Shown: piece by piece, positions 20,695 through 29,329 of the stretch | Position numbering within the stretch: the first letter of the stretch is position 1 | Layout of the letters: each line of letters begins with the position of its first letter | Assembly (NCBI GenBank): GCA_947588835.1 | Contig: CANPZS010000021.1 | Span: 1-33,707 of the forward strand | Reading direction: 5' to 3' | DNA length: 33,707 nt | Origin: an uncultured Bacteroidales bacterium | Lineage (GTDB): Bacteria > Bacteroidota > Bacteroidia > Bacteroidales > UBA932 | Made by a program: the position numbers and the translations under genes | The notes under the pieces: model-generated | What the model was told of the DNA's origin: nothing | Seen by the model: the letters and a program-made list of their open reading frames with translations, nothing else | Database searches by the model: none

Positions 20695-23481
20695 ATGAAA
20701 AACCTATTGAAACTTTTGCTTTTTGCAGCAGTGGCCCCGATGCTTTTCTGCGGGTGCGATGAGTTGAAGTCCAGACTTGACGTCGCCGAAAGTGAGACGG
20801 GCGAGTTGAAAGTGGAGATATCGCAGCTCGAAAAGACCGTGGCCGACCTTTCTGATCTGAAGGCCGCCCTTGAAGTCAAAGTGACCGAGCTTGAAAGGCA
20901 GCTGGCCGCCGCAGGGGACGAGGACGCTGCCCTGTCTTCACGCATCGACGAACTCAAGGAGACCATTGAAGAACTTGAAGGCAACATCGCCGGCCTCCGC
21001 ACTCTGATTGACGGCAAGGTATCGTATGCCGAATATGCGGAATTCGTGGCCGAGGTGACGGAGAGCCTGAAGACGTTGGGACGGGTGGAGTCGCTGTGCG
21101 CCGGATTCCCTGACGGCAAGACCGTGAAAGAATACGTAGACGACGCAGTAGCCGCATTGACGTCGGCGTCCGGCAGCTACATGCTGAAGACCGAATTCGA
21201 AGAGTTTTACGGACAATATTCCGCATTCGTGGCTGCGCACCATAGCGCAGTCGAGGCTCTCGAACGCGAGATAGCGTCTTTGGAAGCACAGATTGACGCC
21301 ATTCCTGCCGGTCCCGACATGACCCCGTATGAAAATCAAATCAAGGAACTTCAAAACCGTATCGGAGAGCTTGAACAGGATAAAATTACCATGGACCAGG
21401 TAAAAGAATTGTTCGATACTGAGACACAAGTATACTTTGACTCAATTAAAGAAGAAATTGAGAGTATGGTTGATCAAAAGGTCCAGGATTTGCTGACGGA
21501 AGATGAATTGAATGCTGCCGTAGAAAATGCAATACAAAAATTGACTGAGGAATATGCAGATAAGGTCGATAATCTAAGGAAAGATGTTGATGCCCTTACG
21601 GTAAAAGTCGATGCATTGTTGAAGCGCATTCAGAGCCTTGTATATGTTCCCGAGACCTCCGACGGAAAAATCCATATCGGGACTTCATATATCGCTGAAA
21701 TAAAGGACGGCATTGAATTAAGTACAAAAATAGAGGTCACCTCTGCTCATAAAATCAAGTATCGCGTTTCTCCGGCTGATCTGAGTACGGACCTGGTTTC
21801 GTTGTATAGACTTGATCATGAATCATTTTCGTTCTGGCAGGAGCATGTATCGCGCGTATATGAGACACAGGCCGCGACGACGGGGCTGCATATATCTTCC
21901 GCCGAGACCGTCGCTTCCCGTGCCGACGCACGTGAAGGTCATGACGGAGTGCATGAATTCAATATCGTTGATGTCGAAGAGGTTGAAAACAGTCCCGGCG
22001 TAATTCAGATTACTGTCGACAATGAGCATGCCTTCGATCATGAAGATCTTGCCGTTGCACTCTGCATCAAACATGAGGATGCTGAAACCGGAGTGTTGAC
22101 CGAGTATGTTTCGGCCTATACGACGGTGGTGGCAACCGGCAGCAATCTTGTCGACAGGTTCCATTTGGCCAAGAATGAGAACGGCTCATATACAAAGGTC
22201 AGCCGCACCGACCGTGTGGATTATATTGTGATTTATGACGATACAACTCCTATTAAACTTATGGATGGTTACGAGGTGGCCTACGATGACGGCGAAAATG
22301 TCATATCGTTGGCTGAAGCCAAGGAAAAATATGGATGGGATGAAGAATTGAAGTATACAATAAAGCATGGAACTGTAGAAACTATATCTTCAAATGGCAA
22401 AAACTTTACCAGCTCCAGCTATACCATTATACCCACAGATTGGAAAAGTCAGTTGGAGGCTCCTTTAAGCTTTCAAATGAAAGATGGCGCATCAGCTTCT
22501 GATGTGGGTGCTCAATGGTCTATAAATTATGAAGTTTCGGTTTCCAAAGGAACGGAATCGGTGCCCATTCACAACATTAAAGCATGCGTAACCGTAGTGC
22601 CGTCTGAATATGAAGTGTCCGCCGATGTTTTTTGGAACGGTGATAATTTCTTTTATGGCAAGTCCTATGGCTGGCAGTCAACATATGCCTCATACACGGT
22701 CGGGACAAAACTTACTTATAAGAATAACTCAAACAATGTTTCGGCCAGCAATCTGCCGGTCAGTGTTTACAATGATGTATTTTCAGATACGCCATGGACG
22801 CTGGGTGAAGTGTCTCAAGATATACAAAAAGAGAATCTGAATGTCACGGCTTTGATGAAAGATGGCAAATTGTCTTTTAATGTCAAAGGATTTAAGTTCT
22901 GTGAGGGTTCACATTCTGTGTCGCTGTCGCGAAATGATATCGCTACTTCCGGCAGCAAGAAAATCAGTGTGACGGGCAATCTCACGTTCAAAGGCCCCGA
23001 GCAAAAAGATTTGAACATAGTTTTGGGAACATCAGACAGTCCGAGAATTTTGTCGGCTAAAAAAGAGGATTATGAAGGAATCGGGAACGGATTTCCCTAT
23101 GCTTTGGCATATATGTCGGCAGCGTCCGGCTATGGCATGACGGAGGGAAATAATCTGCCGTTGAGTACTGATTTCTTTAATTCGGAGATTAGCTTCTTTT
23201 CGGCCACGGTCAAAAATGACATAGTATGTACTAAGCAAGATGGCGGAGATGAAAGTGCGCCTGCACAGTTGAAATTGAGGTATCATGACAAATCAGGCGG
23301 CCGTCCGATGGTACTTCTTCGGTCAATCAATGTGACGGACGAAAAAGGATCTCTTTATCCGGATTTTTCGAGTATAAGTCAGGAAACTACTTATACGTTT
23401 GAAGGTTTTGACATAACGATTCCTGATGGCCCGACTATCCACGTTACGAGAGGGGCATTCAAGTTCGTGCCGAAAAATTAG
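20695..23481 (+). CDS. Large coiled-coil surface lipoprotein
   Basis: 928 residues. The signal MKNLLKLLLFAAVAPMLFCGC ends in a lipobox (FCGC), so C21 is acylated. Residues about 22-320 are coiled coil: heptad-like runs of L/I/V and E/K such as LKVEISQLEKTVADLSDLKA and KVDNLRKDVDALTVKVDALL. At about 315-330 stands RIQSLVYVPETSDGKIHIG, a phrase seen after coiled coils in many Bacteroidales lipoproteins. The C-terminal 600 residues are beta-rich, without catalytic motifs, and probably form Ig-like or binding domains exposed outside. Composition changes sharply near 21330 (about 58% GC before, about 40% after in lines I counted), rises again near 21850-22150, then falls. This suggests a mosaic gene. 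Its promoter holds a G8 tract, so expression may vary. Function unknown. Confidence 0.85.
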   Translation: MKNLLKLLLFAAVAPMLFCGCDELKSRLDVAESETGELKVEISQLEKTVADLSDLKAALEVKVTELERQLAAAGDEDAALSSRIDELKETIEELEGNIAGLRTLIDGKVSYAEYAEFVAEVTESLKTLGRVESLCAGFPDGKTVKEYVDDAVAALTSASGSYMLKTEFEEFYGQYSAFVAAHHSAVEALEREIASLEAQIDAIPAGPDMTPYENQIKELQNRIGELEQDKITMDQVKELFDTETQVYFDSIKEEIESMVDQKVQDLLTEDELNAAVENAIQKLTEEYADKVDNLRKDVDALTVKVDALLKRIQSLVYVPETSDGKIHIGTSYIAEIKDGIELSTKIEVTSAHKIKYRVSPADLSTDLVSLYRLDHESFSFWQEHVSRVYETQAATTGLHISSAETVASRADAREGHDGVHEFNIVDVEEVENSPGVIQITVDNEHAFDHEDLAVALCIKHEDAETGVLTEYVSAYTTVVATGSNLVDRFHLAKNENGSYTKVSRTDRVDYIVIYDDTTPIKLMDGYEVAYDDGENVISLAEAKEKYGWDEELKYTIKHGTVETISSNGKNFTSSSYTIIPTDWKSQLEAPLSFQMKDGASASDVGAQWSINYEVSVSKGTESVPIHNIKACVTVVPSEYEVSADVFWNGDNFFYGKSYGWQSTYASYTVGTKLTYKNNSNNVSASNLPVSVYNDVFSDTPWTLGEVSQDIQKENLNVTALMKDGKLSFNVKGFKFCEGSHSVSLSRNDIATSGSKKISVTGNLTFKGPEQKDLNIVLGTSDSPRILSAKKEDYEGIGNGFPYALAYMSAASGYGMTEGNNLPLSTDFFNSEISFFSATVKNDIVCTKQDGGDESAPAQLKLRYHDKSGGRPMVLLRSINVTDEKGSLYPDFSSISQETTYTFEGFDITIPDGPTIHVTRGAFKFVPKN

Positions 23482-23509
23482 ATTGAAAGCTTTTGGCGGC
23501 TTTATGGAA

Positions 23510-23544
23510 GTTGTCCTGCGCGGTGTCGCGGGACAACTTTTTTT
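23510..23544 (+). terminator. Rho-independent terminator after the coiled-coil lipoprotein
   Basis: GTTGTCC (23510-23516) pairs with GGACAAC (23531-23537); an inner GCG/CGC extends the stem. Seven T follow. It ends the lipoprotein transcript before the LysR promoter. Confidence 0.85.
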
Positions 23545-23607
23545 GTGCCGGGCTGCATCGGGGATGCGGCGGGAACGGCGTAATTTTTACGGAATGACGA
23601 ATAATAT

Positions 23608-23615
23608 TATCTTTG
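23608..23615 (+). promoter_or_regulatory. Promoter -7 box of the LysR gene
   Basis: TATCTTTG fits TAnnTTTG. A TTT stands at the expected -33 distance (23585-23587). The leader to the ATG at 23657 is about 35 bases. Confidence 0.55.
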
Positions 23616-23656
23616 TCGCGGACATGCGCTATGAGTGTTGATATGTGACTGTTTGT

Positions 23657-24502
23657 ATGGTGTTGGAAGATTTCAGACTGAAAATATTCGTCGCTGTGGC
23701 GGAAACGGGCAGTTTCACGAAGGCCGCGGCCGCCCTCGGCATAACCCAGCCGGCGGTGAGCCAGAATATTGCCGAATTGGAAAAATGCCTGAACGTCCGT
23801 CTTTTTACCCGCAGCAGGGGAGAAGCCGTCCTTACCGACGGGGGAAGGACTTTCGCGAAGTATGCGGAACGGATCTTGGAATGGTATGCGGCGGCGGATG
23901 CCATGTTCGGCCCGGAGGGCAGGGAGACGGGGAACCGCCAGGTCAAGGTGGACGCGGATGGCTTTGTGGCGTCTTTCGTGCTTCCGGACTTGATCAGGGA
24001 CATATTATCCGTGTCCGGGGTGGATTTCACGGTCAGGACATACGCTTTCGGCTCCGTTCCCGCGTGCCCCCCGGAGGTGCGGGACGCGGAGCGGGATGCA
24101 GCCGACATGTGCGTCTACACAACGTTCCGCCGCCGTTCTCCGGGATATGATGAATCCTTTTTCGGAACGGTTCCTGCCGCCATGTTCACGGGCGTGGACG
24201 CCGCTGACAGCTCCCGGCTCGCCGTATGGAGTCCGTATTATCAGGAATTGTCCCCCGACCTCGCGGCCAGGGTCCGCATGCGCTCCGATTCGGTGGAGTC
24301 GGTCATTTCCCTCGTGTCGGGCTCGTCAGACCTAACCGGCATAGTGCCGCTCCAATGCGTGCGCGACAATGCGTCAGTACGCATTCTTCCGGAGCCCCTG
24401 CCTCATCTCCGCATGGACGTACATTGCAAAACGACAAAGGAGTTCGCAGGCACTGCACTCTGCAAACTCCTTTGTGAAAATATGAGGAAAACCTTTATTT
24501 AG
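23657..24502 (+). CDS. LysR-family transcriptional regulator
   Basis: 281 residues from the ATG at 23657; a GTG at 23645 would add four residues. Residues 1-60 hold the winged helix-turn-helix of LysR proteins (FVAVAETGSFTKAAAALGITQPAVSQNIAELEKCLNVRLFTR). The rest (about 90-281) is the two-lobed effector domain, here with low similarity to well-known members (VRTYAFGSVPACPPEV, RLAVWSPYYQELSPDL). It probably responds to a small metabolite. Its 3' end overlaps the nifJ end by eight bases on the opposite strand, and its target is unknown. Control of nifJ is possible but not shown, since nifJ is read from the far side. Confidence 0.9.
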   Translation: MVLEDFRLKIFVAVAETGSFTKAAAALGITQPAVSQNIAELEKCLNVRLFTRSRGEAVLTDGGRTFAKYAERILEWYAAADAMFGPEGRETGNRQVKVDADGFVASFVLPDLIRDILSVSGVDFTVRTYAFGSVPACPPEVRDAERDAADMCVYTTFRRRSPGYDESFFGTVPAAMFTGVDAADSSRLAVWSPYYQELSPDLAARVRMRSDSVESVISLVSGSSDLTGIVPLQCVRDNASVRILPEPLPHLRMDVHCKTTKEFAGTALCKLLCENMRKTFI

Positions 24503-27500
24503 CGGCGAGACGTCTGTAAGCCTCGTAGCGCACTTTTGCGAATTCCTCCGTCTTGCTGAGCAGTTCCTGCGCGCGATCCGGGAAGAGTTTGTACAGGGAT
24601 GCGAAACGCACTTCTCCCTTGAGGAAATCTTGGAACCTGCTCCAGTCCGGCTCCTTGCTGTCAAGCGAGAAAGGATTTCTGTCCGTTCCCTCGAGGTCGG
24701 GGTTGTACCTGTACAGATGCCAGTAGCCGCATTCCACCGCAAGCTTTTCTTCCCGCTGGCTCAGGCCCATTCCGGCCTTGAGACCGTGGTTGATGCAAGG
24801 GGAGTAGGCTATGATGAGCGAAGGTCCGTCATAGGCTTCGGCTTCCTTTATGGCGTTGAAATATTGTACGGGACTTGCTCCCAGTGCCACCTGTGCCACA
24901 TATACGTATCCGTAGCTCATGGCCATCATGCCGAGATCCTTTTTGCGGATGCGTTTGCCGGATGCGGCGAATTTGGCGATGGCGCCGGCCGGAGTGGACT
25001 TGGACGACTGTCCGCCTGTGTTGGAGTATACTTCTGTGTCAAGGACAAGGACATTGACGTTTTCTCCGGAGGCGAGCACGTGGTCGAGTCCGCCGTAGCC
25101 GATGTCGTATGCCCAGCCGTCGCCGCCGAATATCCATTGGCTGCGTGACGGGATGAAGTGTTTGTATTCCGCCAGTTTCTCGTAGACTTCGCAGCCGCCT
25201 TTGGCGATGATGGGTTCGAGCCTGTCGGCCACTTCGCGTGTTACGGCGGCGTCGTTGCGGTTGTCGAGCCATCTGCGGAACAGCTCCTTGGCTTCATCGG
25301 AGGCTTTTTCGCATCCGAGACCCTTCTCCATGTATGCGGCGACGGTCTCGCGCGCCCTGTCGGAGCCGAGTTTCATGCCCAGGCCGAATTCCGCCGCGTC
25401 CTCGAACAGGGAGTTGGCCCATGAAGGTCCGTGGCCCTTGCTGTCCTTGCAATAAGGCGATGCGGGGAATGACGCTCCATAGATGGACGAGCATCCGGTG
25501 GCGTTGGCTATCATCATGTGGTCTCCGAAGAGCTGGGTTATGTTCTTGATGTTCGGCGTTTCGCCGCAGCCTGCGCAGGCGCCGGAGAATTCAAACAGCG
25601 GCTGCGAGAACTGGGAGTTCTTCATATTGGCGAACTTGTCGGCCGCTCCGGTCTTGTAGCCTATCTTTGAGTGCAGGTAGTTGAAGTTTTCCTGCTCGGA
25701 ACGCTGGGTGAGGTAGCTCGAGAGCGAAAGGGCCTTCTCCGGTTTTGCGGGGCAGACGTCCACGCAGTTGCCGCAGCCGGTGCAGTCGTCCACGGAGATG
25801 GAGATGGCGTACCTGTACTCTTTCAGCAGCGCCTTGCCGGGTGCCGTCTTCAGGCCGGCCGGTACTGCGGCGGCCTCCGCCTCGGTGAGGAGGAAAGGAC
25901 GGATCACGGCGTGAGGGCATACGAATGCGCAGGTGTTGCACTGGATACATTTCTCCGGATCCCATACGGGAACGTTGACGGCTACGCCTCTCTTTTCGTA
26001 TGCGGAAGTGCCGGCCGGCATGGTGCCGTCGGAGAAAGGAACGAATTTGCTCACCGGGAGGGTGTCGCCGGCCTGCGCGTTCACTATGTCGGCTATCTCC
26101 TTGACGAATTCGGGAGCCAGACGGTCTTTCTGGGGATTCTCGAATCTGGCGGTCAGCCCGGCCCATTCCGCGGGGATCTGCAGCTCGGTGTATTCGCCTC
26201 CGCGGTCAACGGCCGCGAAGTTCATGTTCACGACGTTCTCGCCTTTGTTGCCGTAGCTCTTGACGATGGCGTCCTTCATGTATCTGACGGCATCCTCGTA
26301 AGGGATTATGTTTGTTATCTTGAAGAACGCGGACTGGAGGATGGTGTTGGTCCTTCCGCCCAGGCCTATCTCCGAAGCTATCTTGGTGGCGTTGATTATA
26401 TAGACGCGGATATGCTTGCGGCCGATCGTGGCCTTCACGTTGTCGGGTATTATCTTGATGGTTTCCTCAGCGTCCCAAAGGCTGTTGAGAAGCAGCGTGC
26501 CGCCTTCCTTTATGCCTTTGAGCACATCGTATTTCTTCAGGTACGAAGGCACGTGGCATGCCACGAAGTCGGGGGTGTTGACGAGATACGGCGCCTTGAT
26601 GGGCTGGTCCCCGAAACGGAGATGCGAGCAGGTGTAGCCGCCCGATTTCTTGGAATCGTAGTCGAAATATCCCTGGCAATATTTGGGAGTATGGCTGCCG
26701 ATGATCTTGATGGTGTTTTTGTTGGCGCCCACGGTGCCGTCGGAGCCGAGTCCGTAGAATTTGCATTCGGTGGTGCCGGGCTTTACAATCGAGATCTCGC
26801 TCTTGATGGGCAGGGACTTGAACGTAACGTCGTCTACAATGCCGATGGTGAATCCGTTCTTGGGCTCCTTAAGCTCGAGATTGTCGAATACGGCGACTAT
26901 CTGGGCGGGGGTGGTGTCCTTTGAAGAGAGACCGTAGCGGCCGCCTACTATGAGGACGTTGTCGTCCTTGCCCTGGAATGCGGTCTTGACGTCCTGGTAG
27001 AGAGGCTCGCCGAGCGCTCCGGGCTCTTTGGTCCTGTCAAGCACGGCGATTTTGCGCACGGTCTTGGGAAGGACCTTGAAGAAATATTTCTCCGAGAATG
27101 GACGGTACAGGTGTACGGTTACGAGGCCGTATTTCCTGCCGCGCTTCGCAAGGTAGTCGATGGTCTCGCGGATGGTCTCGGTAACTGAGCCCATGGCCAC
27201 AATTATGTTCTCGGCCTGAGGGTCTCCGTCGTATTCGAACGGCCTGTAGCTTCTGCCGCTCACTTCCCCTATCTCGCCCATGTAGCGGGCCACGATGTCG
27301 GGAACCGCGTCGTAATACTGGTTCCTCGATTCGGCGGCCTGGAAATATACGTCGCCGTTCTGCGCCGTTCCGCGGGTGACGGGGCTGTCGGGATTGAGAG
27401 CCTTGGCGCGGAATGCGGCGAGGGCTTTCGTGGATACCATTTTGCGCAGGTCGTCTTCGTCGAGCGCCTCTATCTTCTGTATCTCATGGGAGGTGCGGAA

Positions 27501-28025
27501 GCCGTCGAAGAAATGTATGAACGGAATGCTTGATTTGATGGTGGAAAGATGCGCCACCGCGGCCATGTCCTGCGCTTCCTGAACCGATCCCGACGCAAGC
27601 ATCGCGAAGCCAGTCTGGCGGCAGGCCATCACGTCCTGATGGTCTCCGAAGATGGAGAGGGCGTGGGAAGCGAGTGCGCGCGCGGAAACATGGAATACCG
27701 TGGGCAGCATCTCGCCGGCGATCTTGTACATGTTAGGAATCATCAGGAGAAGGCCTTGCGAAGCCGTGAAAGTGGACGTGAGCACGCCCGCCTGCAGCGA
27801 GCCGTGAACCGCTCCTGAAGCTCCTCCCTCACTCTGCATCTCGGTCACCTTTACGGTTTCGCCCCAAAGGTTCTTTTTCCCGTGTGCAGCCCATTCATCT
27901 ATATTTTCAGCCATGGTGGATGATGGGGTGATGGGGTAGATGGCCGCATGTTCGCTGAACAGATATGCTATGTTCGATGCGGCGTAGTTGCCATCACAAG
28001 TGATGAATTTCTTTTCTTTTGCCAT
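24495..28025 (-). CDS. nifJ: Pyruvate:ferredoxin (flavodoxin) oxidoreductase
   Basis: 1176 residues from the ATG at 28025, giving MAKEKKFITCDGNYAA. It is a one-chain PFOR of normal length that converts pyruvate and CoA to acetyl-CoA, CO2 and reduced ferredoxin, central to anaerobic energy metabolism. Domains in order: N-terminal pyrimidine-binding domain with YPITPSSTMAENIDEW, domain II, the gamma domain with FYGLGSDGTVGANKNTIK, then two 4Fe-4S clusters (CIQCNTCAFVCP near 692 and CTGCGNCVDVCP near 745). The thiamine-diphosphate domain follows with GDGWAYDIGYGG near 965 and DTEVYSNTGGQ. It follows fabD after 45 bases and probably shares its promoter. It runs tail-to-tail into the LysR gene with no terminator between. 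Confidence 0.97.
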   Translation of the reverse strand: MAKEKKFITCDGNYAASNIAYLFSEHAAIYPITPSSTMAENIDEWAAHGKKNLWGETVKVTEMQSEGGASGAVHGSLQAGVLTSTFTASQGLLLMIPNMYKIAGEMLPTVFHVSARALASHALSIFGDHQDVMACRQTGFAMLASGSVQEAQDMAAVAHLSTIKSSIPFIHFFDGFRTSHEIQKIEALDEDDLRKMVSTKALAAFRAKALNPDSPVTRGTAQNGDVYFQAAESRNQYYDAVPDIVARYMGEIGEVSGRSYRPFEYDGDPQAENIIVAMGSVTETIRETIDYLAKRGRKYGLVTVHLYRPFSEKYFFKVLPKTVRKIAVLDRTKEPGALGEPLYQDVKTAFQGKDDNVLIVGGRYGLSSKDTTPAQIVAVFDNLELKEPKNGFTIGIVDDVTFKSLPIKSEISIVKPGTTECKFYGLGSDGTVGANKNTIKIIGSHTPKYCQGYFDYDSKKSGGYTCSHLRFGDQPIKAPYLVNTPDFVACHVPSYLKKYDVLKGIKEGGTLLLNSLWDAEETIKIIPDNVKATIGRKHIRVYIINATKIASEIGLGGRTNTILQSAFFKITNIIPYEDAVRYMKDAIVKSYGNKGENVVNMNFAAVDRGGEYTELQIPAEWAGLTARFENPQKDRLAPEFVKEIADIVNAQAGDTLPVSKFVPFSDGTMPAGTSAYEKRGVAVNVPVWDPEKCIQCNTCAFVCPHAVIRPFLLTEAEAAAVPAGLKTAPGKALLKEYRYAISISVDDCTGCGNCVDVCPAKPEKALSLSSYLTQRSEQENFNYLHSKIGYKTGAADKFANMKNSQFSQPLFEFSGACAGCGETPNIKNITQLFGDHMMIANATGCSSIYGASFPASPYCKDSKGHGPSWANSLFEDAAEFGLGMKLGSDRARETVAAYMEKGLGCEKASDEAKELFRRWLDNRNDAAVTREVADRLEPIIAKGGCEVYEKLAEYKHFIPSRSQWIFGGDGWAYDIGYGGLDHVLASGENVNVLVLDTEVYSNTGGQSSKSTPAGAIAKFAASGKRIRKKDLGMMAMSYGYVYVAQVALGASPVQYFNAIKEAEAYDGPSLIIAYSPCINHGLKAGMGLSQREEKLAVECGYWHLYRYNPDLEGTDRNPFSLDSKEPDWSRFQDFLKGEVRFASLYKLFPDRAQELLSKTEEFAKVRYEAYRRLAAK

Positions 28026-28070
28026 AATCGTTAAATTTATTTGTTTTCGTATCAATAATCGTGCGGTTTG

Positions 28071-28952
28071 CTATTGGATGCCGTCAATGGTGACTTCGGC
28101 GCCGGCTATCCGCTTGACAAGGCCCTGCAGGACCGTACCGGGACCTATCTCCATGAAATAATCCGCTCCCGCGGCAAGCATGTTCTTGACGGACTGTGTC
28201 CATCTGACGGGAGAGGTAAGCTGGGTGAGGAGGTTGCGCTTGATGGCGGCCGGATCGGTCTCGGCCTCGGCCGTGACGTTCTGATAGACTGGGCAGACCG
28301 GAACTCTGATGTCGGTGGCCTCGATGGCCTTTCCGAGTTCCACGCGCGCCGGCTCCATGAGAGGGGAGTGGAATGCGCCTCCCACCGGCAGCGGAAGCGC
28401 ACGCTTGGCGCCTTCGGCCTTGGCTTTTCCGCAGGCCTCTTCGACTGCGGCCTGTTCTCCGGAAATGACCACCTGCCCGTCACAGTTGTAGTTGGCGGGG
28501 ATGACCGTGCCTTCGCATTCGGAGCAGATCCGTTCCACCGTTTCGGTCGGGAGACCTATCACGGCCGCCATGGCTCCGGGGACTTTTTCGCAGCATTTCT
28601 GCATCTCCGTCGCGCGTATGTAGACGAGCCTTAGGGCGTCGTCGAAAGAAATGGCGTCCGCGGCGGCGAGCGCCGAGAATTCACCGAGGGAGTGTCCGGC
28701 CACCATGTCGGGCTTGAAGCCTTCGGTACATTTGGCCAGCACTACGCTGTGCAGGAAAATGGCCGGCTGGGTCACCTTTGTGGCCTTCAAGTCCTCCGCA
28801 GTGCCTTCGAACATTATGTCGGTGATTCTGAATCCGAGTATATCGTTTGCTCTCTCAAGAAGTTCCTTGGCCTTCAAATCGGTGTCGTACAACGATTTGG
28901 CCATGCCCGGAAATTGAGAGCCCTGTCCCGGGAAAATATACGCTTTAATCAT
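28071..28952 (-). CDS. fabD: Malonyl-CoA:ACP transacylase
   Basis: 293 residues from the ATG at 28952, chosen because the FabD fold starts there (MIKAYIFPGQGSQFPGMAKS) and a -7 box lies upstream. The nucleophile serine is S88 in AGHSLGEFSAL and the partner histidine H195 in GGAFHSPLMEP. It moves malonyl from CoA to acyl carrier protein in fatty-acid synthesis. Upstream, divergently, lies tRNA-Arg. Downstream lies nifJ, which supplies acetyl-CoA, so the pair links carbon flux to lipid synthesis. No other fab genes are present in the window. Confidence 0.95.
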   Translation of the reverse strand: MIKAYIFPGQGSQFPGMAKSLYDTDLKAKELLERANDILGFRITDIMFEGTAEDLKATKVTQPAIFLHSVVLAKCTEGFKPDMVAGHSLGEFSALAAADAISFDDALRLVYIRATEMQKCCEKVPGAMAAVIGLPTETVERICSECEGTVIPANYNCDGQVVISGEQAAVEEACGKAKAEGAKRALPLPVGGAFHSPLMEPARVELGKAIEATDIRVPVCPVYQNVTAEAETDPAAIKRNLLTQLTSPVRWTQSVKNMLAAGADYFMEIGPGTVLQGLVKRIAGAEVTIDGIQ

Positions 28953-29000
28953 AATCTGTGCGATATTGCTGGTTTTGGTACACTTTGTACAATAATCATA

Positions 29001-29008
29001 CAAAATTA
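29001..29008 (-). promoter_or_regulatory. Promoter -7 box of fabD-nifJ
   Basis: TAATTTTG on the minus strand, a perfect TAnnTTTG, with TTC at the expected -33 distance. The leader to the ATG at 28952 is about 45 bases. It is divergent to the tRNA promoter 30 bp away. Confidence 0.6.
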
Positions 29009-29038
29009 TCATATTTTTTCATATTTCCGAAATAATCT

Positions 29039-29046
29039 TAACTTTG
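29039..29046 (+). promoter_or_regulatory. Promoter -7 box of tRNA-Arg
   Basis: TAACTTTG fits TAnnTTTG and lies 32 bp before the mature tRNA. The precursor would begin near 29052, leaving a short 5' leader for RNase P. Confidence 0.6.
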
Positions 29047-29078
29047 CAGATGCGAAAGGCAGGGAGCCTTTCAGATAT

Positions 29079-29150
29079 GCTCCCGTAGTTTAAAGGATAG
29101 AATTTCAGATTCCGGTTCTGACGGTCCCGGTTCGATTCCGAGCGGGAGTA
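29079..29150 (+). tRNA. tRNA-Arg (anticodon CCG)
   Basis: 72 nt fold into a cloverleaf: acceptor GCTCCCG with CGGGAGT and discriminator A; D arm GTTT/GAAT with loop AAAGGATA; anticodon stem TCAGA/TCTGA around loop TTCCGGT, so the anticodon is CCG (reads CGG); variable loop of four; T arm with loop TTCGATT. The first acceptor pair is G-T, and the T stem has one C-A mismatch (second pair). The 3' CCA is not encoded. It has its own promoter and terminator. Confidence 0.93.
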
Positions 29151-29154
29151 CGCG

Positions 29155-29190
29155 AAAACCGCTTTGTAGATACTTGCAAGGCGGTTTTTT
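29155..29190 (+). terminator. Terminator after tRNA-Arg
   Basis: CCGCTTTGT (29159-29167) pairs with GCAAGGCGG (29176-29184), preceded by AAAA and followed by six T. It ends the tRNA transcript. Confidence 0.85.
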
Positions 29191-29273
29191 AACTATAATC
29201 CCACAGGGCATGAATGTCTGAGGAGCTTTTGCCTAAGATACAGAGCCCCCGAAATAAAAAAGTTGTGTTTGCG

Positions 29274-29290
29274 ATGCAATGTTTTTGCAT
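29274..29290 (+). promoter_or_regulatory. Palindrome upstream of the DUF4377-like lipoprotein gene
   Basis: ATGCAA and TTGCAT are perfect arms around a 5-base spacer. TGTTTTTG (29280-29287), one mismatch from TAnnTTTG, lies inside it, so a protein bound here would cover the likely -7 box. The ATG follows at 29330. The role is inferred. Confidence 0.4.
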
Positions 29291-29329
29291 TTTCGGCATT
29301 TATTAAGTAGTAATGAACAATTAAGAAGA

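Noticed and set aside
20550..20762. Plus-strand open frame covering the lipoprotein promoter
   Set aside because: It starts in the poly-G stretch and overlaps the promoter and signal peptide region in another frame.
25671..26924. 417-residue plus-strand open frame
   Set aside because: Antisense shadow of nifJ; Gly/Val/Arg-rich without motifs.
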